From Polyangiaceae bacterium (GTDB lineage: Bacteria > Myxococcota_A > Polyangia > Polyangiales > Polyangiaceae): a DNA stretch of 64,000 nucleotides. This document shows positions 56,853-64,000 of this stretch, one piece after another. Both the position numbers and the translations under genes were made by a program. The stretch is taken from positions 54,208-118,207 of the forward strand of contig JADLEQ010000054.1 of the NCBI GenBank assembly GCA_020846005.1, given 5' to 3'. Below the pieces are notes generated by a model. That model did not search any database. It saw nothing but the letters and a program-made list of their open reading frames with translations, and was not told the DNA's origin. The first letter of the stretch is position 1. Each line of letters begins with the position of its first letter.

Positions 56853-58370
56853 ATGGAGTCCGTCGTGAGCGCGCTCAGCGGAGCGTCCGGCCAGACGATC
56901 GGCGTCTCGATCGCGGTGGCGCTGCTCCTCGTCGCGCTCGCGCTCTTCGACGCGAAGGAGCGGGCCGCGCTCCGCCCGCCCGCGTATCTGCTCGTGGCGC
57001 ACCTCGCGCTCCACGCGCTCGGTCGCGTGTTCGACGACGGCTCGACGCTGCGGCGCGTCGCCTCGCTCCTGGCGCTCGCCGCGCTGCTCGCGTCGATCGG
57101 ACGCGCGGGCGTGCTCGTCGTCGTCGACGCGCTCCTCGGCCGCCGCCTCGGCCGGCCGCTGCCCAAGATCATCCGAGACATCCTGCAGGGGGTCGTCTAC
57201 TTCGTCCTCCTCCTCGGGTTCCTGAGGCAGCTCGGGCTCCAGCCGGAGTCGCTGCTCACCACCTCTGCCCTGCTGACGGCGGTCCTCGGCCTCTCGCTCC
57301 AGGACACGCTCGGCAACCTGATCGCGGGCCTCGCGGTGCAGGCCCAGGAGCCCTTCAGCGTGGGTGACTGGATCCAGTACGACACCGACACGACCCACAT
57401 CGGTCGCGTCCTCGAGATCAACTGGCGCGCGACGCGGATCCTGACGCTCGACCAAGTCGAGATCGTGGTGCCGAACGGCCTCCTCGCGAAGGTGCCGCTG
57501 ACCAACTTCACCAGGCCGACGCGGATCTCTCGGCGCAACCTCTACTTCCACGCGGGGCTCGACGTGCCTCCGCGCAGGGTCCACGACGTGATCTTGGAGG
57601 CGCTCCGTGACCTGCCTGGCGTCCTGACCGAGCCGCCGCCCACGGTCATCACCAGCGGGTTCTCGGAGAGCGGTGTCCAGTACTGGGTCCGCGTGTTCAT
57701 CGACGACTTCCAGCAGCGGGACCCGATCGATGGCCAGGTGCGCGAGCGGATCTGGTACGCGCTCCGTCGCGCGGGGATCGGGATCGGCCTCCCGCAGCGG
57801 TCGCTCAGCGTGCAGCAGCACTCCGACGAGTCGCGCGCCCGCGAGGACGAGCGCCGGATCGAGCGGCGGAAGCGCGCGCTCGAGGGCGTCGGCTTCCTGG
57901 CGGTGATCGACGACGGAGAGCGGCGAGCGCTCGCCGAGCGCGCGACCCTCCGCCTCTACTCGCCGGGCGAGGCGATCGTGCGCCAGGGCGAGGAGAGCGA
58001 CGAGCTCTTCATCATCCTCGCGGGCGAGGCCACCGTCACGGTGACGACCTCGACCGGCGACGTCGAGCTCGCGCGGCTCGGCGCTGGCAAGTTCTTCGGT
58101 GAGATGGCGCTGGTGACTGGTGAGGCGAGGGCCGCGACGGTGAGCGCGCGCACGGAGTGCGAGCTCCTGGTGATCGACCACGACGCGTTCGACGCGGTGC
58201 TGCAGGCGCGGCCGGAGCTCGTCGAGCGGCTCTCGCTCGTGCTCGCGGAGCGGCAGCTCGAGCTCGACGAACACCTGACGCGCCGCACGGAGGACGAGCG
58301 CACGAGCCTCGTGCAGCAAGAGTCGACGCAGCTCCTGTCCCGGATCCGGCGCTTCTTCGCCATGGAGTGA
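56853..58370 (+). CDS. MscS-type channel with cyclic-nucleotide-binding domain
   Basis: 505 aa. Four to five membrane segments in residues 10-165, with the pore-lining helix near 145-165 (SALLTAVLGLSLQDTLGNLIAGLAVQ). The MscS beta domain follows (FSVGDWIQYDTDTTHIGRVLEINWRATRIL, VEIVVPNG). Residues 345-460 are a cNMP-binding domain: YSPGEAIVRQGEESDELFIILAGEA, and the phosphate-binding loop FFGEMALVTGEARAATV (consensus FGE.AL...R.A). The layout matches MscS channels gated or tuned by cAMP or cGMP. Confidence 0.93.
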   Translation: MESVVSALSGASGQTIGVSIAVALLLVALALFDAKERAALRPPAYLLVAHLALHALGRVFDDGSTLRRVASLLALAALLASIGRAGVLVVVDALLGRRLGRPLPKIIRDILQGVVYFVLLLGFLRQLGLQPESLLTTSALLTAVLGLSLQDTLGNLIAGLAVQAQEPFSVGDWIQYDTDTTHIGRVLEINWRATRILTLDQVEIVVPNGLLAKVPLTNFTRPTRISRRNLYFHAGLDVPPRRVHDVILEALRDLPGVLTEPPPTVITSGFSESGVQYWVRVFIDDFQQRDPIDGQVRERIWYALRRAGIGIGLPQRSLSVQQHSDESRAREDERRIERRKRALEGVGFLAVIDDGERRALAERATLRLYSPGEAIVRQGEESDELFIILAGEATVTVTTSTGDVELARLGAGKFFGEMALVTGEARAATVSARTECELLVIDHDAFDAVLQARPELVERLSLVLAERQLELDEHLTRRTEDERTSLVQQESTQLLSRIRRFFAME

Positions 58371-58520
58371 GCGGCGCGGCGAGCCCCGCCCGGAGGCGGC
58401 TCGCGTCCGCCGTCCTGGACGGGACGGACGGCGCCCCGCGGGGCATCGCGGGCCTGAACGAGGCTGGCGTCGATCCCTGCGAAGCGGCGGCGCGACGCGC
58501 CGGCGCGGGCGCCCCCAGCC

Positions 58521-58549
58521 TTGCGCCGCTGTAATAGAGCAGCTAATCT
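58521..58549 (+). promoter_or_regulatory. Candidate promoter of the TetR operon
   Basis: TTGCGC (58521-58526), 17-bp spacer, TAATCT (58544-58549), 11 bases before the ATG. The AT-rich 58530-58556 has direct CTAAT repeats that could be part of a repressor site. The TTGCGC hexamer is the same as in the UbiB-operon promoter. Confidence 0.45.
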
Positions 58550-58560
58550 AATACTAGCCC

Positions 58561-59178
58561 ATGGGACGCCCCGCCAAGTTCGACCGCCGCGACATGGCGG
58601 GCGCCGCGCTGCGGCTCGTGGCGGAGCGCGGCCCGCGGGCGCTCACCGTGGCGGCGCTCGCGAAGGAGATCGGCGCGCCGACGGGCTCGATCTACCACCG
58701 CTACGAGAGCCGCGAGCAGCTGCTGGCGGAGCTCTGGATGGAGGTCGTCGAGGCGTTCCAGGAGGCGTTCGTGGCGGAGCTCGAGCGGGCGACCGACCTC
58801 GAGGGCGCGGTGCGCGCGGCGCGCTTCATGGCGGAGTGGACGCGCGCCCACCCGCTGGAGGCGCGCCTGCTGCTCCTGCATCGGCGACAGGACTTCGTCG
58901 CGGGGCCCTGGCCCGAGGCGCTCGTCGCGCGGGCGGCCGCGCTGGAGCCGCGGATGGGCGCCGCGCTCCGCGGCTTCGGCAAGCGGGCGTTCGGTCGGGC
59001 CGACGCGGACGTGATGCTCCGGCTCCGCTACGCGCTGCTCGACGCGCCGTTCGGCGGGCTGAAGCCCTACGTCCAGTCGGGCAAGCCGACGCCCGCGCTG
59101 TTCGAGGAGCTCGTCGAGGCGACCGTGCGCGGCGTGCTCGGCGCGATCCCCTGGCAAGGTGAGAGGAGCCCCAGATGA
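58561..59178 (+). CDS. TetR-family regulator
   Basis: 205 aa. Residues 5-55 form the TetR HTH: AGAALRLVAERGPRALTVAALAKEIGAPTGSIYHRYESREQLLAEL. The ligand domain (60-205) is helical. The stop overlaps the ATG of the SnoaL-like gene (ATGA, 59175-59178), so both are controlled from the same AT-rich promoter, and the regulator probably represses it. Confidence 0.9.
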   Translation: MGRPAKFDRRDMAGAALRLVAERGPRALTVAALAKEIGAPTGSIYHRYESREQLLAELWMEVVEAFQEAFVAELERATDLEGAVRAARFMAEWTRAHPLEARLLLLHRRQDFVAGPWPEALVARAAALEPRMGAALRGFGKRAFGRADADVMLRLRYALLDAPFGGLKPYVQSGKPTPALFEELVEATVRGVLGAIPWQGERSPR

Positions 59179-59639
59179 CCCCGATCCCCGACGAACGACC
59201 GCGCCGGGCGTCCGCCCCCGATGCGGGAGCCGGCGCTCCAGGCGCGAGCGACCCCCGCCTGCGCCCGCTGGTGACCCGGTTCCTCGACGCGTGGTCAGCC
59301 CAGGACGTCGAGCGTGTCCTCGACTGCTACACGGACGACGTGCGCTACCGCGACCCGAACACGCGCGGCTTCGTCGAGGGCCGCGCCGCGCTCCGCCGCT
59401 ACCTCACCAAGCTCTTCTCCGCCTGGCAGATGACCTGGCACGAGCGCGAGCTGTTCGCCCTGCGCGAGGCCGACGGCGTGGCGTTCCTCTGGCGTGCGAC
59501 CTTCCGCCGCCCGGGCGGGGCCGTGGTCGTCGAGGCGGACGGCATGGACCTCGCTCTCCTCGAGGGAGAACGCCTGGCGCGCAATGAGGTCTACTTCGAT
59601 CGCGCCGTGCTCGCGCCCTTCCTCGGGGCGCCGGGGTGA
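59175..59639 (+). CDS. SnoaL/NTF2-like small enzyme
   Basis: 154 aa. An NTF2-fold core at residues 30-150: VTRFLDAWSAQDVERVLDCYTDDVRYRDPNTRGFVEGRAALRRYL, then the barrel strands (FLWRATFRRPGG). Polyketide cyclases, isomerases and binding proteins share this fold; no catalytic residues can be asserted. The first 28 residues are Pro/Ala-rich. It is paired with the TetR regulator. Confidence 0.8.
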   Translation: MTPIPDERPRRASAPDAGAGAPGASDPRLRPLVTRFLDAWSAQDVERVLDCYTDDVRYRDPNTRGFVEGRAALRRYLTKLFSAWQMTWHERELFALREADGVAFLWRATFRRPGGAVVVEADGMDLALLEGERLARNEVYFDRAVLAPFLGAPG

Positions 59640-59672
59640 CGGGGGGCCGGGCCGCCGGTGTGTCACCCACCC

Positions 59673-61484
59673 TCAGGGCACGGTGTAGACGACGGTGACG
59701 CGGTCGAGCTCGGCGCTCTCGAACTGCCCTGTGGGGAGGCGCACCCGGTAGCGCCAGCCGTTGGCCAACGTCCCGCCGACCGCGGTGGCCGCCGGCTGCC
59801 ACGTGGCGCCGTCGAGCGCGATCTCGAGCACGCCCGGCTCGCGCCGCTCGACGAGCCAGGTGGCGCTCGCCGACTGCAAGACCGCCCCCGCGGCCTGCAC
59901 CGGGAGCGCAGCCGAGGTGACGGTCGTCCAGGTGACCACGCCGGGGGGGGATGGGGGTACGGTGAGCGGCTGCCCGCCGAGGGCCGTCACCGCGCCGGGC
60001 GTGGCGCCCGCCCCGCCTTGCACGACCGCCGTCGCGTCGGCCGTGTACGCGCCCGCGGCCAGGAGCGTCACCGCGCCGCCGACCCCCGCGCTGCACGCGG
60101 ACCCGGCGACCGACCCGCCGCCCACGACCCGGCTCTGCGCCGCGAGGGAGAGCGCGCCGCCTGCGCGCACCTCGACGCTGCCGCCCGGGCCGCAGAAGGT
60201 CGGCCCCCCGGCGAGCTCGCCCGCGAGCGAGAAGTCGCCCGGTGTGGCGAGGTCGACGAGCTGGGGCACGCCCGGCGAGCCGGTGTCCGCGGCGCCGTAG
60301 TGGAACACGGACGCTCCGGAGCCCAGCGCGATCGCCGCGGCGCGCACCGTGACGCTGCCTCCGCCGTCCGTGAAGACGAAGTCGTCCAAGCTGAACGTCC
60401 CACCCGCCACCACGTCGACCGCGCCGTCGACGCCCGCGAACATCGCGCCGTCCGCGCCGAGGGTGATGTCCCCCTCCGCCCGCGCGACGACCTCGCCGCC
60501 AGCGACGGTCGCGTTCTCGCCGGACAGGTAGCCGTTCGGGATGAGCAGATCGCGCTCGGTGTACGCGGCCACGCCCCCGCCCGCCGAGGGCGAGCCGCCG
60601 CTGCGCAGGATGCCGATGAGCGTGGAGTCGCCCATGGTGATGGTGTCCGCAGCGCGTACCACCACGCCGCCCGACGGCCCCGTCCCCGCGTCGTCCGACC
60701 AGAACCCGCCCGCGAGGTCGATGGGTCCCATCGCGAAGACCTCCACCGAGCCCGAGTACGGCGCGAAGCCCGCGGTGCTGTAGCCGCCGGACACCACCAG
60801 CGGGAGCCGACTTCGCTGGTGCAGCGTGAGGCTGCTCGTCCAGCTCTGAACGACGCCGTTGATGAGGCGCACCTGCCCGCCCACGTAGATCGTGAGCGCA
60901 CCGCTCGCCTCGAGCGCGCCGTTCACGACGAGATCCCCCTGCACATGGAGGGTGAGATCGCCCATCGAGTAGAGGTTCGCGTCTTCGACCGTCACCGAGG
61001 TGTACTGGTACTCCCCGGCCGGGAGCTCGACATCACCGCTCAGGCCGACGTTCAACGCGCCGTCGCTCCCGTCACCCGGATCGCCGAGCGTGAACGGCGG
61101 CGGCGCGTGCACGCGACCCGGGCCGGACACGTCGACCGTCGACGTGGACGCGGCGAGGTCCAGGTCGCCGGTGCCGACGAATTCCTCGACGAACGTGACG
61201 GTGTTCGCCGCACCTGCGCTGCCGCTGGCGCCCGCCGCACCTGCGCTGCCGCCGGCGCCCGCCGCACCCGCGCTGCCGCTCGCGCCGGCGCTGCCGCCGG
61301 CGCCGGACGCGCCGCCCGCGCCCGACCCTCCGCCGGTGCCTCCGACGCTCCCCTCGGCGGCGGCGTCGTTACCGGGGATGGGCTCCTTGCTCCGCGACTC
61401 CTCGTCGCAGCCGAGGAGCGGGAGCAGGGACGACACCACCAGCGGCAGCCAGCGGACCTCGAAGCGTGAAGCGGGGGATCGCAT
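59673..61484 (-). CDS. Large Gly-rich beta-helical lipoprotein
   Basis: 603 aa from ATG 61484 (61523 is in frame but less likely). The signal ends in LLPLLGC (Cys near 26). A ~60-residue Gly/Ala/Ser linker follows, then repeated short beta units rich in GG, VVV and ITMG (GALTIYVGGQVRLI, SGGVVVRAADTITMGDS, GGEVVARAEGDITLG). These resemble the first third of the MYXO-CTERM protein at 21089-24709. The end (WRYRVRLPTGQFESAELDRVTVVYTVP) is a small beta domain. It is probably a cell-surface protein; function unknown. Eight 19-bp repeats lie upstream. Confidence 0.75.
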   Translation of the reverse strand: MRSPASRFEVRWLPLVVSSLLPLLGCDEESRSKEPIPGNDAAAEGSVGGTGGGSGAGGASGAGGSAGASGSAGAAGAGGSAGAAGASGSAGAANTVTFVEEFVGTGDLDLAASTSTVDVSGPGRVHAPPPFTLGDPGDGSDGALNVGLSGDVELPAGEYQYTSVTVEDANLYSMGDLTLHVQGDLVVNGALEASGALTIYVGGQVRLINGVVQSWTSSLTLHQRSRLPLVVSGGYSTAGFAPYSGSVEVFAMGPIDLAGGFWSDDAGTGPSGGVVVRAADTITMGDSTLIGILRSGGSPSAGGGVAAYTERDLLIPNGYLSGENATVAGGEVVARAEGDITLGADGAMFAGVDGAVDVVAGGTFSLDDFVFTDGGGSVTVRAAAIALGSGASVFHYGAADTGSPGVPQLVDLATPGDFSLAGELAGGPTFCGPGGSVEVRAGGALSLAAQSRVVGGGSVAGSACSAGVGGAVTLLAAGAYTADATAVVQGGAGATPGAVTALGGQPLTVPPSPPGVVTWTTVTSAALPVQAAGAVLQSASATWLVERREPGVLEIALDGATWQPAATAVGGTLANGWRYRVRLPTGQFESAELDRVTVVYTVP

Positions 61485-61544
61485 GCGTGCCAGTAGGTGG
61501 CGGCCGCCCCTCGCCGTTATCATCCGCCGACCGCGCCGGGCCGG

Positions 61545-61696
61545 CGCGCGGGGGCGTGCCGGGCGCGCGGGGGCGTGCCGGGCGCGCGGGGGCGTGCCGG
61601 GCGCGCGGGGGCGTGCCGGGCGCGCGGGGGCGTGCCGGGCGCGCGGGGGCGTGCCGGGCGCGCGGGGGCGCGCCGGGCGCGCGGGGGCGTGCCGGG
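61545..61696. repeat. 19-bp tandem repeat, eight copies
   Basis: Eight contiguous copies of CGCGCGGGGGCGTGCCGGG, one with a single change (copy 7). It lies between the lipoprotein gene start (61484) and the next gene stop (61718), both minus strand. It is probably intergenic; a copy change would alter the distance to any promoter upstream of the lipoprotein. Confidence 0.92.
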
Positions 61697-61717
61697 CACC
61701 CTGCGGGCGCCGCGCCG

Positions 61718-62182
61718 TCAGTGCTCGGCCTTGATCACGAAGAACGAGCCGCGGATCGTGCCGGCGAGCTTGGAGCGCTGCTTCGCGAACTTGAACCGCG
61801 GCGCGAGCTCGGCGGGGATCTCCATCCCCTCCGAGAGCTTGAAGCCGACGGCTCGCTTCTTCGCGTCGTCGATGGCGTACATCACGTTGATCGCCAGGCC
61901 GCTCTCGTAGAACACGAAAGCCCAGCGGAGGTTCTCCACCTGGAACTCGGTCGCCTGTAGGGGGCGCGACTCGATCACGAGGCCGCGCTCTGCCTTCAGC
62001 ACGCCGTGGACCCACGCGATCGTCTTCCGCGCCTTGCTCGCGGGCTCCACCGAGAAGACATGGCCATACTTGTTCTTGAAGTAGCGGGCCTCGTTCGCGC
62101 GCAGCCCCGCGAGCGCCGCCGCCACCGGCGACGACTCGAGCCCGACCGTCGACACCTCCTGGAAATCCACCTGATACGGCAT
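61718..62182 (-). CDS. Conserved hypothetical protein
   Basis: 154 aa, not recognised. There is no signal peptide or membrane span; the ends are mixed beta (FKNKYGHVFSVEPASKAR, VENLRWAFVFYESGLAINVMYAIDDAKK). Codon use is like its neighbours, supporting that it is real. It lies between the flavin oxidoreductase and the lipoprotein, all minus strand. An inverted repeat is 36 bp upstream of its start. Confidence 0.7.
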   Translation of the reverse strand: MPYQVDFQEVSTVGLESSPVAAALAGLRANEARYFKNKYGHVFSVEPASKARKTIAWVHGVLKAERGLVIESRPLQATEFQVENLRWAFVFYESGLAINVMYAIDDAKKRAVGFKLSEGMEIPAELAPRFKFAKQRSKLAGTIRGSFFVIKAEH

Positions 62183-62217
62183 GGTAGGCCTTGGCTTGGC
62201 GGCGAACGCCTACGGAG

Positions 62218-62256
62218 ACGTTCCCGAGAGGTCGCTGCGTCGCCACTCGGGAACGT
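62218..62256. promoter_or_regulatory. 11-bp-arm inverted repeat upstream of hypothetical gene
   Basis: ACGTTCCCGAG (62218-62228) and CTCGGGAACGT (62246-62256), separated by 17 bases. It is in the 247-bp gap between the oxidoreductase stop and the hypothetical gene's start (62182), and could be an operator or an RNA hairpin in that gene's leader. Confidence 0.45.
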
Positions 62257-62429
62257 ACCCCACCGCGGCCGGCGGCGCGAGGCCCGGCCGCCGGCACCGC
62301 CATCGTGTGGTGCTCTCGCCCCGACGCGTGCTCGAGGTCCAGCCCACCGTCCGGGCGCCTCCGTGGGTCCGGCGGACAGGCCGCAACCTCCCGGGGCCAG
62401 CGTGCGATCTCGCGCCCTCTGCGGCGCGG

Positions 62430-63917
62430 TCACGATCGCCGCCACGCGAGCAGGCGGCGAAAGAACGCCATCATGCCCGGCGTGAGTCGTGTCCGCTGGT
62501 AGGCGTCCCCGAGGCGCTTCCATGCCTCGGCCTGGGTCGGGTAGGCGTGAATGGCCCGCGACAGCGCGCCGATCTCGATCCCCTCGGTCATCGCCAGGAC
62601 GACCTCGCCGAGCATCTCACCGGCGTGACGGGCCACCACGGTGGCGCCCAGGATGCGACCGCTGCCCGGCGCGACGTGGACGCGGGCGAACCCCTCGGGC
62701 TCACCGTCCAGCACGGCGCGATCTACGTCTCCGAGCTGCACCGTGAGCGTTCGCACCTCGAGCCGACGCGCCGCGGCCTCGTGCGGGGAGAGCCCGACGT
62801 GCGCGATCTCTGGATCGGTGTACTTGCTCCACGGGATCACCAGCGAGCTCGAACGCTTGCGCCCGAAGAAGAGCGCGTTCTGGATCACCACGCGGGCCAT
62901 CGCGTCGGCGGCGTGGGTGAACTTGTACGGCGAGCAGATGTCGCCGGCCGCGAAGATGTCGCGGTTCGTCGTGCGGAGCCGATCGTCGACCTCGACCCCG
63001 CGCCGATTCGAGGCGACCCCTGCGGCGTCGAGGCCGAGACCGTCCACGTTCGGCGCGCGGCCGACGGCCACGAGCACCTCGTCCCCCACCAGCTCCTCAC
63101 GAGCCCCGTCGCGCTCGAGGAGCACCACCTTGTCCGCTCCGCGTCGCTCGGCCCCCACGAGCTTCGCGCCCAGGGCCAACCGAATGCCCTCCGCCTCGAA
63201 CTGCGCGGCGAGGACCGAGGCCGCGTCGGCGTCCTCGCGCGGCAACAGGCGGGGGTCGCGAGCCGCGATCGACACCTCGCTGCCAAATCGGCGGAAGGCC
63301 TGGGCCAGCTCGCACCCGATGGGGCCGGCGCCGATGACGACCAGCCGCCGCGGTAGCTCCGTCAGCGAGAAGACCGTCTCGTTGGTGAGGAAGCCCACCT
63401 CGGCGAGCCCCGGTATCAGCGGGCTCGCGGCGCGCGCGCCGGTCGCGATCACCGCCTTGGCGAAGCGGAGGCGAGCGTCGCCGACCTGCAGCTCGGAGCG
63501 CCCCACGAACGTCCCCTGGCCGAGGAAGACCTCCACGCCCGCCTCGCGGAAGCGCTGCGCCGAGTCGTGGTGGGCGATGCCCGCGCGCAGCCGCCGCATG
63601 CGCTCCATGATCGCCGAGAAGTCGACCGTGGCGCCGCCCCCGCGCAGCCCGAACGGCCCCGCGTGCGTGGCGTCGAACACCGCGCGGGCCGAGCGGATGA
63701 GCGCCTTCGAGGGGACGCAGCCGTAGTTCAGGCAGTCGCCGCCCATGAGCCCTCGCTCGACGAGCGCCACCTTGGCGCCGAGCCCCGCCGCGCCGATGGC
63801 CGAGACCAGCCCCGCCGTCCCCGCGCCCACCACGACCAGGTTGTAGCGGCCGCTCGGCGTCGGGTTCTTCCAGTCGGTGGAGATCTCATCCTGACGAGAC
63901 GATTTTCGGGAATCCAT
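62430..63917 (-). CDS. Flavin disulfide oxidoreductase, mercuric-reductase-like
   Basis: 495 aa using ATG 63917; ATG 63944 would add 9 residues. FAD-binding GAGTAGLVSA and active-site CLNYGCVPSK are present, then NAD(P)-binding VVIGAGPIGCELAQAF, DEVLVAVGRAPNVDGLGLDAAGV, and the dimer domain with HAYPTQAEAWKR. No heavy-metal-binding domain or C-terminal Cys pair is present, so it is probably not a mercury enzyme. Relatives include dihydrolipoyl dehydrogenase and glutathione reductase; the substrate is open. The 56 bases upstream to the window edge hold no clear promoter. Confidence 0.85.
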   Translation of the reverse strand: MDSRKSSRQDEISTDWKNPTPSGRYNLVVVGAGTAGLVSAIGAAGLGAKVALVERGLMGGDCLNYGCVPSKALIRSARAVFDATHAGPFGLRGGGATVDFSAIMERMRRLRAGIAHHDSAQRFREAGVEVFLGQGTFVGRSELQVGDARLRFAKAVIATGARAASPLIPGLAEVGFLTNETVFSLTELPRRLVVIGAGPIGCELAQAFRRFGSEVSIAARDPRLLPREDADAASVLAAQFEAEGIRLALGAKLVGAERRGADKVVLLERDGAREELVGDEVLVAVGRAPNVDGLGLDAAGVASNRRGVEVDDRLRTTNRDIFAAGDICSPYKFTHAADAMARVVIQNALFFGRKRSSSLVIPWSKYTDPEIAHVGLSPHEAAARRLEVRTLTVQLGDVDRAVLDGEPEGFARVHVAPGSGRILGATVVARHAGEMLGEVVLAMTEGIEIGALSRAIHAYPTQAEAWKRLGDAYQRTRLTPGMMAFFRRLLAWRRS

Positions 63918-64000
63918 GGGGATCTCGCGGGTTGAGGGGGGCATGAGAAGCGCGTCCGTCGTCCGCCCCGAGTTCGTTGCACGCCCCGCCCTGGTGCGGA

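Noticed and set aside
61545..61696. 19-bp repeats as a CRISPR array
   Set aside because: The copies are contiguous with no unique spacers, and no cas gene is nearby.
62430..63917. True mercuric reductase (MerA)
   Set aside because: No N-terminal metal-binding domain, no C-terminal Cys pair and no mer genes nearby; only the core fold and CxxxxC site match.

Overview
The window looks like chromosome of a myxobacterium, probably a Sandaracinus/Sorangium/Polyangium-type member of the Myxococcota. The support is very high GC with strong third-position bias, tightly packed genes with many 4-base start/stop overlaps, many lipoproteins whose mature end is a Gly/Ala/Ser/Thr linker, MopE-type CNGxDDDCDG repeats, a C-terminal MYXO-CTERM sorting signal, a sigma-54 enhancer-binding protein and multi-domain regulatory fusions. 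No rRNA, tRNA, CRISPR array, insertion sequence or phage gene was seen. Nothing marks the window as a horizontally acquired island.

Left part (1-12.1 kb). The 3' end of hslO (Hsp33) converges on a minus-strand operon of a small acidic protein, a UbiB/AarF-like kinase and a MerR regulator. A perfect 11-bp-arm palindrome sits in that operon's promoter. thiC follows under a complete TPP riboswitch. Next are an exonuclease/DsbA-fusion pair, then a coupled plus-strand run: a ParA-J-domain-HTH fusion, a membrane glycosyltransferase, a GT2 glycosyltransferase and a methyltransferase, probably for an envelope glycan or lipid.

Middle part (12.1-40 kb). An O-methyltransferase gene has a decayed partial second copy about 0.9 kb away, and is divergent from an AfsR/wHTH-NTPase regulator across an inverted repeat. 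Then come the TldD/PmbA protease pair, two coupled MopE-type surface proteins (one with a von Willebrand A domain and MYXO-CTERM, one with a sulfatase-modifying-factor fold), a pectin-acetylesterase-like lipoprotein, a zinc-ribbon protein, thyX, a metallo-hydrolase plus sigma-54 activator behind a -24/-12-like promoter, a GT39-type transferase, a VIT/VWA lipoprotein, a NERD-helicase and a membrane protein/lipoprotein pair.

Right part (40-64 kb). A trypsin-like/FG-GAP lipoprotein gene carries a 7-bp simple repeat directly after its best start codon. It is out of frame in this sequence, has a second frameshift and lacks the catalytic-serine segment; it is translationally coupled to a serpin lipoprotein. 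A TonB cluster follows (receptor, lipoprotein, ExbB, ExbD, TonB), then an outer-membrane repeat protein and an ECF sigma factor with a TPR partner. Next are a zeta-toxin-like kinase with a small partner gene, a P-loop NTPase, an MscS channel with a cyclic-nucleotide-binding domain, a TetR/SnoaL pair, a large Gly-rich lipoprotein with eight 19-bp repeats upstream, and a flavin disulfide oxidoreductase.

All functions are read from protein motifs and gene order; no database search was run. The most interesting leads are the repeat-controlled protease/serpin locus, the sigma-54 promoter/activator pair, the palindrome-controlled UbiB operon, the ParA-J-HTH fusion and the zeta-like pair.
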